NCBI RefSeq assembly: GCF_019375475.1
Contig: NZ_JAHXGQ010000006.1
Coordinates: 424,194 to 488,193 of the forward strand
Reading direction: 5' to 3'
DNA length: 64,000 nucleotides
Origin: Saccharothrix obliqua
GTDB taxonomy: Bacteria; Actinomycetota; Actinomycetes; Mycobacteriales; Pseudonocardiaceae
Numbering within the stretch: the stretch's first letter is position 1; each line of letters starts with the position of its first letter. Positions 23,150-31,845 of this stretch are shown here, piece by piece. The notes below the pieces were generated by a model. It was given only the letters and a program-made list of their open reading frames with translations, searched no databases and was not told where the DNA came from. Both the position numbers and the translations under genes were made by a program.

Positions 23150-24420
23150 GCCCAGCCGCCCACAGGCACCACCCACCGGCCGCCCGCGGACCGGACCAGG
23201 CGACCGGACCGGACAACCGGCCGGGACGACCGGGCAACCGGACCGGGCCGCTAGGTAGGGCCAGGCAACGGAGCCGGACGGCCGGACCGGGCAACCGGGC
23301 CGAACCGCCGGGCCGGACCGGGCAACCGGACCGAACCGCCGGGCCGGACCGGGCGACCGGGCCGAACCGCCGGACCGGATCAGGCAGTCGGACCGGCCCG
23401 CGGGCCGGACCGGGCGACCGGACCGGCCGCAGGGCCGGACGAACGCGGTTGGTCTGACCCGGGCCGGGCCAGTTGAGCCGGGTCGGGTCGAACCGGGCGG
23501 TTCGGCCGGGCTGGGCCAGGCGGGCCGAGTCGGTTCGGCCGGGCTGGAGCCGGGTCGAACCTGGCCCGGCCCGAGGCGGCCGGGTGAGCCGGTGGTGGAG
23601 CGCGAAGGTGTCGCAGCGGATCGCGGTCCCGGGTGTGTGCGCCGAATCCTCGCCGGCGTCGTCGCACCTCGGAGCCCGCGGTTCGCCGGGGCCGTCCACC
23701 TCACCGGGACGGCCCCGAGCGCGCCACCGCCGGCTCGTCGGCACCCCACGGCCGACGAGTCGGCAAGCACCTCCGGCTGGGAACCCGGTAACGGAGTCCC
23801 AGTTCGCACCAACCGCCGGACCCGCACACCGGAGGGCGGCAGGCATCGCCCTGCCGGACCCGGGGGACCGGCACGCACCACCCACCCGGCTCTCGGGCCG
23901 GGCGGGCATCACCCACCGGTTCTGGGGTCCGGCGGGCAACGCCCGCCCGGCCCGCGCACCGGGTGGCCACGCCCGCCGGGTCGCGTACCGGGCGGCGATG
24001 CCCGCCCGGCCTGGGCACCGGGTGGCATCGCCCGCCGGGGCCGCGCGCCTGGCGGGTGGCCCCACCGGGTCTTCGGGTCCGGCGCGGGCACCCGCCGGTC
24101 CTTCGGGTCTGGCGGGGGCACCCACCGGGCCTCCGGGTCTGGCGGGGGCGCTCGCCGGTCCTTCGGGTCTGGCGGGTGGCCCCGCCGGGTCTTCGAATCC
24201 GGCGCGGCCACCCACCAGGTCTCCGGGTCTGGTGGGGGAACCCACCGGGTCTTCGGGTCTGGCGGGGGCACCCACCGGTCCTTCGGGTCTGGCGGGGGCG
24301 CTTGCCGGACCCTTCGGGGTCTGGTGGGACACCTGCCGGGCGCTTGAGAGCCGGTGGGGCACCGCCTGCCTGGCTTCGATGTCCGGCGGGGCACTACCCG
24401 TCCGGCTTCCGGGCCCGGCG
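23150..24420. repeat. GC-rich minisatellite tract, about 30-bp unit
   Basis: Two blocks of degenerate tandem repeats. The left one (about 23260-23430) repeats a 30-31-bp unit based on CCGGACCGGGCAACCGG. The right one (about 23870-24345) has some 16 units of about 30 bp based on CACCGGTCCTTCGGGTCTGG. Because the period is a multiple of three, all frames stay open; on the plus strand one frame gives a 10-residue repeat (GSGGGTHRSF-like), on the minus strand another gives PARPEGPVGA-like repeats. No start with ribosome binding site, so no gene is called. Not CRISPR: there are no constant repeats with unique spacers. Confidence 0.75.
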
Positions 24421-24678
24421 GTATCGCGCCGGGTCCGTGAGGGGCCGGTGATGCACCACCGTCGCACTTCGCCGGCGGGACCCGGTTCGCGCACCCGCCG
24501 GGGTCCGTCGGCCGAGGGTGGCGGGGCTCGATGCAGTGGTGGTCGGAGTCGGTGCCACGGCTTCCGGCCCGCACGCGCCACAGGGGTGGCCGTGCTGGTG
24601 GTCCCGGTTCGCCGGGGCGGACGGGCCTGGTGGCTCGCGCGCCCCGGCGAACCGGGGGTGAGTCGGCCGCCCGCAGGG

Positions 24679-27024
24679 TCAGGGCTGGTCGGCGGGTTTG
24701 TCGATCTCGCGCAGGACGGTGTCCAGCACGACCAGGGCACCCGCCTTGTCCAGCGGGTCGTTGCCGTTACCGCACTTGGGCGACTGCACGCAGGACGGGC
24801 ACCCGGCCGGGCACGTGCAGGAGGCGATCGCCTCCCTGGTCGCGGCCAGCCACTCGGCCAGCGCGGCGTAACCGCGGTCGGCGAAGCCGGCTCCCCCGGG
24901 GTGCCCGTCGTGCACGAACACCGTCGCCTCGCCGGTGTCCTGGTGCAACGCGGTCGACACGCCGCCGATGTCCCAGCGGTCGCAGGTGGCGAACAGGGGG
25001 AGCAGGCCGATGGCCGCGTGCTCGGCCGCGTGCAGGGCGCCGGGGACGCGTGCGGGCGTCAAGCCGGCCAGCAGGTCTTCCGCGACCGTGTACCACACCG
25101 CCCTGGTGCGCAGGGTCTGCGGCGGCAGGTCCAGCGCCACGGAGTCGATCACCTGGCCGGACGGCAGGCGGCGCAGGTAGCCGACCACCCGGGACGTCAC
25201 CTCGACCTCGCCCAGGTGCACCGTCACCCCGCCGAAGTGCTTCTCCTCCAGCACCCGCACCACGCCGATGTCCTTGGTGTCGCGGGCCGTCGTGGACCAG
25301 TCCGGGCGTTCCGCGTGCACCAGCGCGATACCGCTCTCCAGGTCCAGGTGGTCGACCACGTACGACTCGCCCTGGTGCAGGTACACCGCCCCGTCGTGCA
25401 CCGTCCAGCACGCCGCGCCGGGGTCGACCGTGCCCAGCACCCGGCCCGAGTCGCCCTCCACGACGACGACCTGCTCGCCACCCGACCCCCGGATGTCGAC
25501 GTCGCCGTGCGGCCGGTCGTGCGACGCCCAGTACCAGCCGTTCGGCCTGCGCCGCAACACCTTCCGGGCCACCATCGCGTCCAGCACGGCCCGCGCCCGC
25601 TCGCCACCGAACTCGTCCAGCGCATCCGGTGTCAGCGGCAGCTCGGCGGCGGCGCAGGCGAGGTGCGGTTCCAGCACGTACGGGTTCGCCGGGTCGAGCA
25701 CGGTGGCCTCCACCGGGCGGTCCAGCACGGCCGCCGGGTTGTGCACCAGGTAGGTGTCCAACGGGTCGTCCCGCGCCACGAACACCACCAGCGCGTCGCT
25801 GTCCCCGGTCCGCCCCGCGCGCCCGGCCTGCTGCCAGAACGACGCCAGCGTCCCCGGGAACCCGGCCACCACCACGGCGTCCAGCCCGGCGATGTCCACG
25901 CCCAGCTCCAGGGCGTTGGTCGTCGCGACACCCAGCAGGTCACCGCTCGACACGGCCCGCTCCAGCGCCCGCCGCTCCTCCGGCAGGTACCCGCCGCGGT
26001 AGGCGGCGACCCGCGTCGACAGCTCCGGGTCGACCTCGTCGAGCACGCGCCGCGCGCCGAGCGCCGTCAGCTCCGCCCCGACCCGCGACCGCACGAACGC
26101 CAACGTCCGCGCGCCCTCCACGACCAGGTCGGCCAGGATGCGCGCGGTCTCCGCGCCCGCCGACCGCCGCACCGGCGCGCCGTTCTCGCCCTCCAGCTCC
26201 GCCAGCAGCGGCGGTTCCCACAACGCCACGGTGCGCGCCCCGCGTGGCGAGCCGTCCTCGGTCACCGCCTCGCACGGCACCCCGACGAGTCGGGAAGCCG
26301 AAGCCGCGGGGTCGGCCGCGGTCGCCGACGCCAACACGAAAACCGGGTCCGCCCCGTACCGCCGGGCGACCCTCCGCAGCCGCCGCAGCAGCAGCGCCAC
26401 GTGCGACCCGAACACGCCCCGGTAGGCGTGGCACTCGTCCACCACGACGTACGCCAACCGGCGGAAGAACCTGATCCACTTGGCGTGGTTCGGCAAGATC
26501 CCCCGGTGGAGCATGTCGGGGTTGGAGAAAACCCAGTTCGCGTGCGCCCGGACCCAGTCGCGTTCCGCCATCGGGGTGTCCCCGTCGAACGCCGCGGCCC
26601 GCACGTCCGGCACGTCCAGGTCGGTCAGGGAGCGGAGCTGGTCGGCGCCCAGGGCCTTGGTCGGCGACAGGTACAGGGCGGTCGCCCTCGGGTCCCGCCG
26701 CAGGGTGCTGAGCACCGGCAGCTGGTAGGCCAGCGACTTGCCCGAGGCGGTGCCCGTGGCGACCACCACGTGCCGTCCCGCCCAGGCGTGCTCGGCCGCT
26801 TCCACCTGGTGCCGCCACGGCTCCGGCACACCCCGTTCGACCAGCGCGGACACCACTTCCGGCGCCGCCCACGCGGGCCACGGCGCGGACCGCGCGGCGC
26901 GCTGCGGCAGGTCGGTGCTGTGCGTCAACGGCGATTCGCCGGCGGGAACCCCGGCGAGCACCCGGTCCAGCAGTCGACGTCCCTGGTTCGCCACGGGGCG
27001 CAGCTTCGCACACGACTCCGACAC
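24679..27024 (-). CDS. DEAD/DEAH-type helicase with C-terminal zinc domain (DECH helicase, Rv3649/MrfA-like)
   Basis: 781 aa from a GTG at 27024 (AGGAAGGA 6 nt upstream); the open frame extends further 5' but lacks a better start. Walker A ATGTASGKSLAYQ, DECH box VVVDECHAYRG, helicase C motifs (SATAADPA, QQAGRAGRTGD), and a C-terminal cysteine cluster CTCPAGCPSC typical of DUF1998. MrfA-type enzymes are 3'-5' helicases of mitomycin-type DNA repair. The gene marks the helicase/secretion neighbourhood: in many actinobacteria it lies opposite the tad genes exactly as here. Confidence 0.92.
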   Translation of the reverse strand: MSESCAKLRPVANQGRRLLDRVLAGVPAGESPLTHSTDLPQRAARSAPWPAWAAPEVVSALVERGVPEPWRHQVEAAEHAWAGRHVVVATGTASGKSLAYQLPVLSTLRRDPRATALYLSPTKALGADQLRSLTDLDVPDVRAAAFDGDTPMAERDWVRAHANWVFSNPDMLHRGILPNHAKWIRFFRRLAYVVVDECHAYRGVFGSHVALLLRRLRRVARRYGADPVFVLASATAADPAASASRLVGVPCEAVTEDGSPRGARTVALWEPPLLAELEGENGAPVRRSAGAETARILADLVVEGARTLAFVRSRVGAELTALGARRVLDEVDPELSTRVAAYRGGYLPEERRALERAVSSGDLLGVATTNALELGVDIAGLDAVVVAGFPGTLASFWQQAGRAGRTGDSDALVVFVARDDPLDTYLVHNPAAVLDRPVEATVLDPANPYVLEPHLACAAAELPLTPDALDEFGGERARAVLDAMVARKVLRRRPNGWYWASHDRPHGDVDIRGSGGEQVVVVEGDSGRVLGTVDPGAACWTVHDGAVYLHQGESYVVDHLDLESGIALVHAERPDWSTTARDTKDIGVVRVLEEKHFGGVTVHLGEVEVTSRVVGYLRRLPSGQVIDSVALDLPPQTLRTRAVWYTVAEDLLAGLTPARVPGALHAAEHAAIGLLPLFATCDRWDIGGVSTALHQDTGEATVFVHDGHPGGAGFADRGYAALAEWLAATREAIASCTCPAGCPSCVQSPKCGNGNDPLDKAGALVVLDTVLREIDKPADQP

Positions 27025-27235
27025 CTCGGTTCCTTCCTGCGTCGATAACCGTGCGTGCACGTGTCGGGACTCACTGTCGAGCACTTGCGAACCTTGAATA
27101 GACTCCGCCGCTATCGCATCCAATGAGGGATGCGTCACGTTGTGTCGGGACAGACCGTCGCGTGAGCAGCATGGCCGGTCCCGGCGCAGCGCGGTGCACC
27201 CCGCCTTGGACTCGGAAAACTCACCAGGAGGACGG

Positions 27236-29536
27236 ATGTCCCGGCAATTCCTCGCGGAGGGCCTGGAGCTCTCCGGGGGTGACCAAGGTCTCGTGGCCGT
27301 GGTCGCCGTGGTCGCCCTGGCAGCCCTCGTCGTCGGCTACGTCTTGCTCCGGGAGGTGCTGGCCGCCGGCCAGGGCACCTCCAAGATGCAGGACATCGCC
27401 AGGGCGGTTCAAGAGGGCGCAGCGGCCTACCTCAACCGGCAGTTCCGAACGCTCGGCATCTTCGTGGTAATCGTGTTCGTGCTGCTGTTCCTGCTACCCG
27501 CGGACGACACCGCGGAACGCATCGGCAGGTCGCTGTTCTTCATTGTCGGGGCGGTGTTCTCCGCTCTCATCGGCTACCTCGGCATGTGGCTGTCGACTCG
27601 CGCGAACGTGCGCGTGGCGGCGGCGGCGAAGGAGTCCGAGGGCGCTCGCGAGAAGGCGATGCGGATCGCCTTCCGCACCGGCGGTGTGGTGGGCATGTTC
27701 ACCGTCGGCCTCGGTTTGTTCGGCGCGGCGCTGGTCGTGCTCGTCTACACCGGCCAGGCCCCGAAGGTGTTGGAGGGCTTCGGTTTCGGCGCGGCTCTCC
27801 TCGCCATGTTCATGCGGGTCGGCGGCGGCATCTTCACCAAGGCCGCGGACGTCGGCGCGGACCTGGTCGGCAAAGTCGAGCAGAACATCCCCGAGGACGA
27901 CCCGCGCAACGCGGCGACCATCGCGGACAACGTCGGCGACAACGTCGGCGACTGCGCGGGCATGGCGGCCGACCTGTTCGAGTCCTACGCGGTGACGCTG
28001 GTCGCGTCCCTCATCCTCGGCACGGCGGCGTTCGGCGCGAAGGGCCTGCTGTTCCCGCTGATCGTCCCGGCGATCGGCGTGCTGACGGCGGTCATCGGCG
28101 TCTACATCACCAGCGCCCGGACCGGCGAGAACGGCCTGTCGGCGATCAACCGGTCGTTCTACATCTCGGCGGTCATCTCGGCGGTGCTGTGCACGGTGGC
28201 GGCGTTCGTGTTCCTGCCCAGCTCGTTCGGGGAGCTGAAGGGCCTGAACGACCCGGAGGTGCAGGCCGCGTCGGGCAACCCGGCGTTGATCGCGGCCATC
28301 GCGGTGATCATCGGCATCGTGCTGGCGGGCGTCATCCTGTGGCTGACCGGCTACTTCACCGGCACCGAGCACAAGCCGGTCAAGGACGTCGGCAAGACGT
28401 CGCTGACCGGCGCGGCGACCGTGATCCTGTCCGGCATCTCGGTCGGCTTCGAGTCGGCCGTCTACACGGCGCTGGTCATCGGCGCGGCCGTGTACGGCGC
28501 GTTCCTGCTGTCCGGCACGCTGGTCGTGGCGTTGTTCGCGGTGGCGCTCGCGGGCTGCGGCCTGCTCACCACGGTCGGCGTCATCGTCGCCATGGACACG
28601 TTCGGCCCGGTGTCGGACAACGCCCAGGGCATCGCCGAGATGTCCGGTGACGTGGACGGCGAGGGCGCGCGCATCCTCACCGAGCTGGACGCCGTCGGCA
28701 ACACCACCAAGGCGATCACCAAGGGCATCGCGATCGCGACCGCCGTGCTGGCCGCCACCGCCCTGTTCGGCTCCTACCAGGACGCCATCAAGCAGGCGCT
28801 GGAGGGCGTCACCGGCGTGCTGCCGGTGTCCTTCAGCAACATCGTGTTCTCGCCGAACGTGCTGGTCGGCATCGCCATCGGCGCGGCCGTCGTGTTCATG
28901 TTCTCCGGTCTGGCCGTCAACGCGGTCACGCGGGCCGCCGGCGCGATCGTGTTCGAGGTGCGCCGCCAGTTCCGCGAGAACCCGGGCATCATGGACGGCA
29001 CGGTCAAGCCGGAGTACGGCAAGGTCGTCGACATCTGCACCAAGGACTCGCTGCGCGAGCTGGCCACGCCCGGCCTGCTCGCGGTGATGGCCCCGATCGC
29101 GGTCGGCTTCGGCCTCGGCGTCGGGCCGCTCGCGGGTTACCTGGCGGGCGCGATCGCGTGCGGCACCCTGATGGCCGTGTTCCTGGCCAACTCCGGTGGC
29201 GCGTGGGACAACGCGAAGAAGCTCGTCGAGGACGGCAACCACGGCGGCAAGGGCTCGGACGCCCACGCGGCCACCGTCATCGGCGACACGGTCGGCGACC
29301 CGTTCAAGGACACCGCCGGCCCGGCCATCAACCCGCTGATCAAGGTGATGAACCTGGTGTCGGTGCTGATCGCGCCGGCGATCGTCACGTTCTCGGTGGG
29401 CGACAGCGCCTCGCCGGGCGTGCGGTACGCGATCGCGGCGGTGGCGGCCGTGGTCATCATCGCCGCCGTCGTGGTCTCCAAGCGGCGTGGCACGGCCATC
29501 GCGGAGTCGCCCGCGGCGGCCGCGGTCGGCTCGTGA
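27236..29536 (+). CDS. hppA: Membrane-bound H+-translocating pyrophosphatase
   Basis: 766 aa, about 16 membrane segments. ATG at 27236 with AGGAGG at 27226-27231. PPi-binding motif DVGADLVGKVE near residue 203, followed by the NVGDNVGDCAGM metal site. At GNTTKAITK (about 488-496) a lysine occupies the position that marks the K+-independent, proton-pumping class. Couples PPi hydrolysis to proton export. A soluble pyrophosphatase gene is also in the window (ppa). Ends at a strong terminator. Confidence 0.95.
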   Translation: MSRQFLAEGLELSGGDQGLVAVVAVVALAALVVGYVLLREVLAAGQGTSKMQDIARAVQEGAAAYLNRQFRTLGIFVVIVFVLLFLLPADDTAERIGRSLFFIVGAVFSALIGYLGMWLSTRANVRVAAAAKESEGAREKAMRIAFRTGGVVGMFTVGLGLFGAALVVLVYTGQAPKVLEGFGFGAALLAMFMRVGGGIFTKAADVGADLVGKVEQNIPEDDPRNAATIADNVGDNVGDCAGMAADLFESYAVTLVASLILGTAAFGAKGLLFPLIVPAIGVLTAVIGVYITSARTGENGLSAINRSFYISAVISAVLCTVAAFVFLPSSFGELKGLNDPEVQAASGNPALIAAIAVIIGIVLAGVILWLTGYFTGTEHKPVKDVGKTSLTGAATVILSGISVGFESAVYTALVIGAAVYGAFLLSGTLVVALFAVALAGCGLLTTVGVIVAMDTFGPVSDNAQGIAEMSGDVDGEGARILTELDAVGNTTKAITKGIAIATAVLAATALFGSYQDAIKQALEGVTGVLPVSFSNIVFSPNVLVGIAIGAAVVFMFSGLAVNAVTRAAGAIVFEVRRQFRENPGIMDGTVKPEYGKVVDICTKDSLRELATPGLLAVMAPIAVGFGLGVGPLAGYLAGAIACGTLMAVFLANSGGAWDNAKKLVEDGNHGGKGSDAHAATVIGDTVGDPFKDTAGPAINPLIKVMNLVSVLIAPAIVTFSVGDSASPGVRYAIAAVAAVVIIAAVVVSKRRGTAIAESPAAAAVGS

Positions 29537-29556
29537 CCGGCTGAACCGCACCACCA

Positions 29557-29588
29557 GGAGCGGGCGTCCCCCACGGGGCGCCCGCTCC
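29557..29588 (+). terminator. Terminator after hppA
   Basis: 10-bp perfect stem (29557-29566 with 29579-29588), 12-nt loop, 20 nt after the stop. Confidence 0.75.
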
Positions 29589-29650
29589 GGCGTGTGCGGC
29601 ACGCGTGGCGTGGGCACACTGTTGGGGTTCGCGTTCGGATGGGAGTCCTG

Positions 29651-30229
29651 ATGAAGTTCCGCCTGGCCGTGGTGGCCGCGTCGCTGGCGGTGGTCGCCGG
29701 GTGTGGTTCCGGCGGCGACACCGCGTCCCCCACGACCACGTCGCCCACCGGGACGTCCGGCGACCCCGTGGCGTACATGGACAAGGTGTGCTCGGCTTCG
29801 GCGGCGTTCGCGTCGGTGCCGAAGACACCGCCGAAGCTGGACGCCAACGACCCGGCGAAGCTCAAGGCCGACATGAGCGCCTACATGGGCCAGCTCTCGG
29901 CGGCGTTCGACCGGACCGCGAACCAGTTGCGCGAGGTCGGCCCGTCACCCGTGCCGGGCGGTGACGAGCAGGTGGGCCGGATGGCGACCACGTTCGCCGA
30001 GATCGCCAAGTCGTTCAACGACGCCAAGGTGAGCGTCGACCAGGCGGACGCCAACGACCCGGTGGGCGGGCTCCAGGCGGCGGGCGAGGCGATCGCCCGG
30101 CTGGACCAGTTCGTGGAGCCGTTGAAGCAGTTGGAGGCGACGCCGGAGCTGAAGGAGGCGGCGGAGCGGGCCGAGGCGTGCCAGAAGCTCCGGACGGCGC
30201 GGCCGTCGTCGAGCGCGCCCACGTCGTAG
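29651..30229 (+). CDS. Small lipoprotein, paralogue of the next gene
   Basis: 192 aa. Type II signal peptide with lipobox VVAGC (cysteine near residue 18), a Thr/Ser/Pro linker, then a mainly alpha-helical domain with two further cysteines (KVCSAS, EACQKL). Function unknown; the helical domain resembles other small actinobacterial lipoproteins. The neighbouring gene has the same plan, suggesting a duplicated pair anchored on the outer face of the membrane. Confidence 0.8.
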   Translation: MKFRLAVVAASLAVVAGCGSGGDTASPTTTSPTGTSGDPVAYMDKVCSASAAFASVPKTPPKLDANDPAKLKADMSAYMGQLSAAFDRTANQLREVGPSPVPGGDEQVGRMATTFAEIAKSFNDAKVSVDQADANDPVGGLQAAGEAIARLDQFVEPLKQLEATPELKEAAERAEACQKLRTARPSSSAPTS

Positions 30230-30254
30230 GATCACCGCGAGCCTTGGGGGAACC

Positions 30255-30875
30255 GTGAAACTGCGCACCACGCTCGTCGCGGTGCTGGCGGCCGTGCTGG
30301 TGACCGGCGCGTGCTCCGGCTCGTCCGGACCGGCGCCCGCGAGCAGCGGCGCCCCGACCGGCACGCGCGGCACCGCCGGGCCGACCGGGACCACCGCCGC
30401 CGCCGGGGCCGACCCGGCGCGGTGGGCGGGCGCGTACTGCGGTGGCCTGACGACGGCCGTGGAAGGGCTCGCCGAAGTGCTCACGACCATGCTCGGCGGC
30501 GCGGACGACCCGGCGGCGCTGAAGCCGAAGATGGTGGAGTTCGCCGACCGGACCGGCAAGGCGTTCGGCGACGCCGCGCGGCGGCTCCAGGAGCTGGGCG
30601 CGCCGTCGGCCGGCGCGCGGGCGCTGCACGACGAGGCGGTCGGCTTCTTCACCGACCTGTCGAAGACCTGGTCCACGACGGGCGCGGAGCTGTCCGGGCT
30701 GGACCCGCAGGACCCGCGGTTCGCCGACCGGATGGGCGAGCTGGGTGGCGACGACGTCACCGTCGTCGGGGAGCAGGTCAAGAAGCTCAAGGAGAACCCG
30801 GAGCTGGCCGAGGCGTTCCGGAACTCGCCCGAGTGCTCGGCGCTCACGGAGCGGTTGCAGACGATCGGCGGGTGA
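30255..30875 (+). CDS. Small lipoprotein, second of the pair
   Basis: 206 aa from a GTG. Lipobox VTGAC at about 17-21, low-complexity Ala/Gly/Thr linker, then a helical domain starting RWAGAYCGGLTT and ending with NSPECSALTERL, so again two cysteines that could bridge. 25 nt after the first lipoprotein gene and probably co-transcribed. Function unknown. Confidence 0.8.
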   Translation: MKLRTTLVAVLAAVLVTGACSGSSGPAPASSGAPTGTRGTAGPTGTTAAAGADPARWAGAYCGGLTTAVEGLAEVLTTMLGGADDPAALKPKMVEFADRTGKAFGDAARRLQELGAPSAGARALHDEAVGFFTDLSKTWSTTGAELSGLDPQDPRFADRMGELGGDDVTVVGEQVKKLKENPELAEAFRNSPECSALTERLQTIGG

Positions 30876-30938
30876 CGCCCCGGGATCGCCCGGTCGGAGA
30901 CTGGCCGCGGTCGAACGTGTGTTCTACGCTGCCGGACC

Positions 30939-31718
30939 GTGGGGCAACTGTCCTTCTTCTCGGCCGAGGCGCGTCAGCCCTGTGTCGCGGACCTGGCGGG
31001 GCTGCTGTGCGGGCCCGGTCGGGCGGTGGGCTTCGCGCGTGGTCGGGCGGCCCGCATCTCGGTCGGCCTGGCGGAGCGGTGGCGCGGGGTGGCGCTGGTC
31101 GCGGCGCTGGCCGAGCGGGGGGTGGACGCCAAGCTGGCGGTGGTTGAGCGACCCCGGCCCGGCGAAGACGAGCCCCCGGAGCAGCCCGTCGTGGACGTTC
31201 ACCCGGACGAGGAGGACGTGCACCCGGACGTGGAATACGACCCGGAGGACGCGTTCACGGACGCCTCGCCGGTGGGGACGGGGGAGGGATCGCCCGAACG
31301 GGTCGAACCGGAGCCGACGCCCGAACCGGCACCGCCGCGGGTCCGGGTGGTCGAGCGCGAGCTGGAGGTGGCCACCGCGTTCCGCACCGACCTGCGCGGC
31401 CTGGCGGGCCAATGGCTGGCCGGCGACGCGAAGGTGGTGCCGCCGGACCTCGCGCTGCACGGCGGGGTGCTGCGGCTGTGGGCGCTGGCCGCCGGGCGGT
31501 GGGCCGAGTCGGCGTACGTGCTCGGCCTGGACCCGGACGCGCCCGGCACGCACGAGCCGCTGCGCGTCGCGCTGGCCGGGTCCGGCCTGCCCGCGACCCT
31601 GCTGACCACGGGCGGACCCGCGTTGAAGGTGGTCGGCAGGCGTCGGCTGGAACGGCTCGCGGAGCTGGTCGGGCGGCCACCGCGCGGGGTGCTCGAACGC
31701 ACCTGGCCGGCCGCCTAG
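30939..31718 (+). CDS. Conserved topA-upstream protein (Rv3647c-like)
   Basis: 259 aa from a GTG. N-terminal block (GLLCGPGRAVGFARGRAARI) and a C-terminal block (PALKVVGRRRLERLAELVG) are joined by an acidic, proline-rich linker of about 60 residues. This matches the protein of unknown function that precedes topA in M. tuberculosis. Cytoplasmic, no membrane segment. Its constant position suggests a role linked with topoisomerase, but that is only context. Confidence 0.75.
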   Translation: MGQLSFFSAEARQPCVADLAGLLCGPGRAVGFARGRAARISVGLAERWRGVALVAALAERGVDAKLAVVERPRPGEDEPPEQPVVDVHPDEEDVHPDVEYDPEDAFTDASPVGTGEGSPERVEPEPTPEPAPPRVRVVERELEVATAFRTDLRGLAGQWLAGDAKVVPPDLALHGGVLRLWALAAGRWAESAYVLGLDPDAPGTHEPLRVALAGSGLPATLLTTGGPALKVVGRRRLERLAELVGRPPRGVLERTWPAA

Positions 31719-31845
31719 GCGGTCCTCCTGGCAGTCGATCGGGCACAGTTGTGTCACCCTGTCCCGACCAGGGCTGCCCATGCGGCGACAAAGGACAGTG
31801 CACACTGGCGGGTCGGGACACAGTGTTCGGAGAGAGCGGGACGGC

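Noticed and set aside
24060..24340. Minus-strand collagen-like 10-residue proline repeats as a real protein
   Set aside because: The frame uses many A- or T-ending codons unlike host genes, has no start signal, and would overlap the helicase 3' end.
23150..24420. Possible CRISPR array
   Set aside because: Repeats are contiguous and degenerate with no unique spacers, no leader and no cas genes.
23473..27048. A 1191-codon open frame across the repeats and the helicase on the plus strand
   Set aside because: It is antisense to the clearly coding DECH helicase and stays open only because of GC bias and the 30-bp repeat period.
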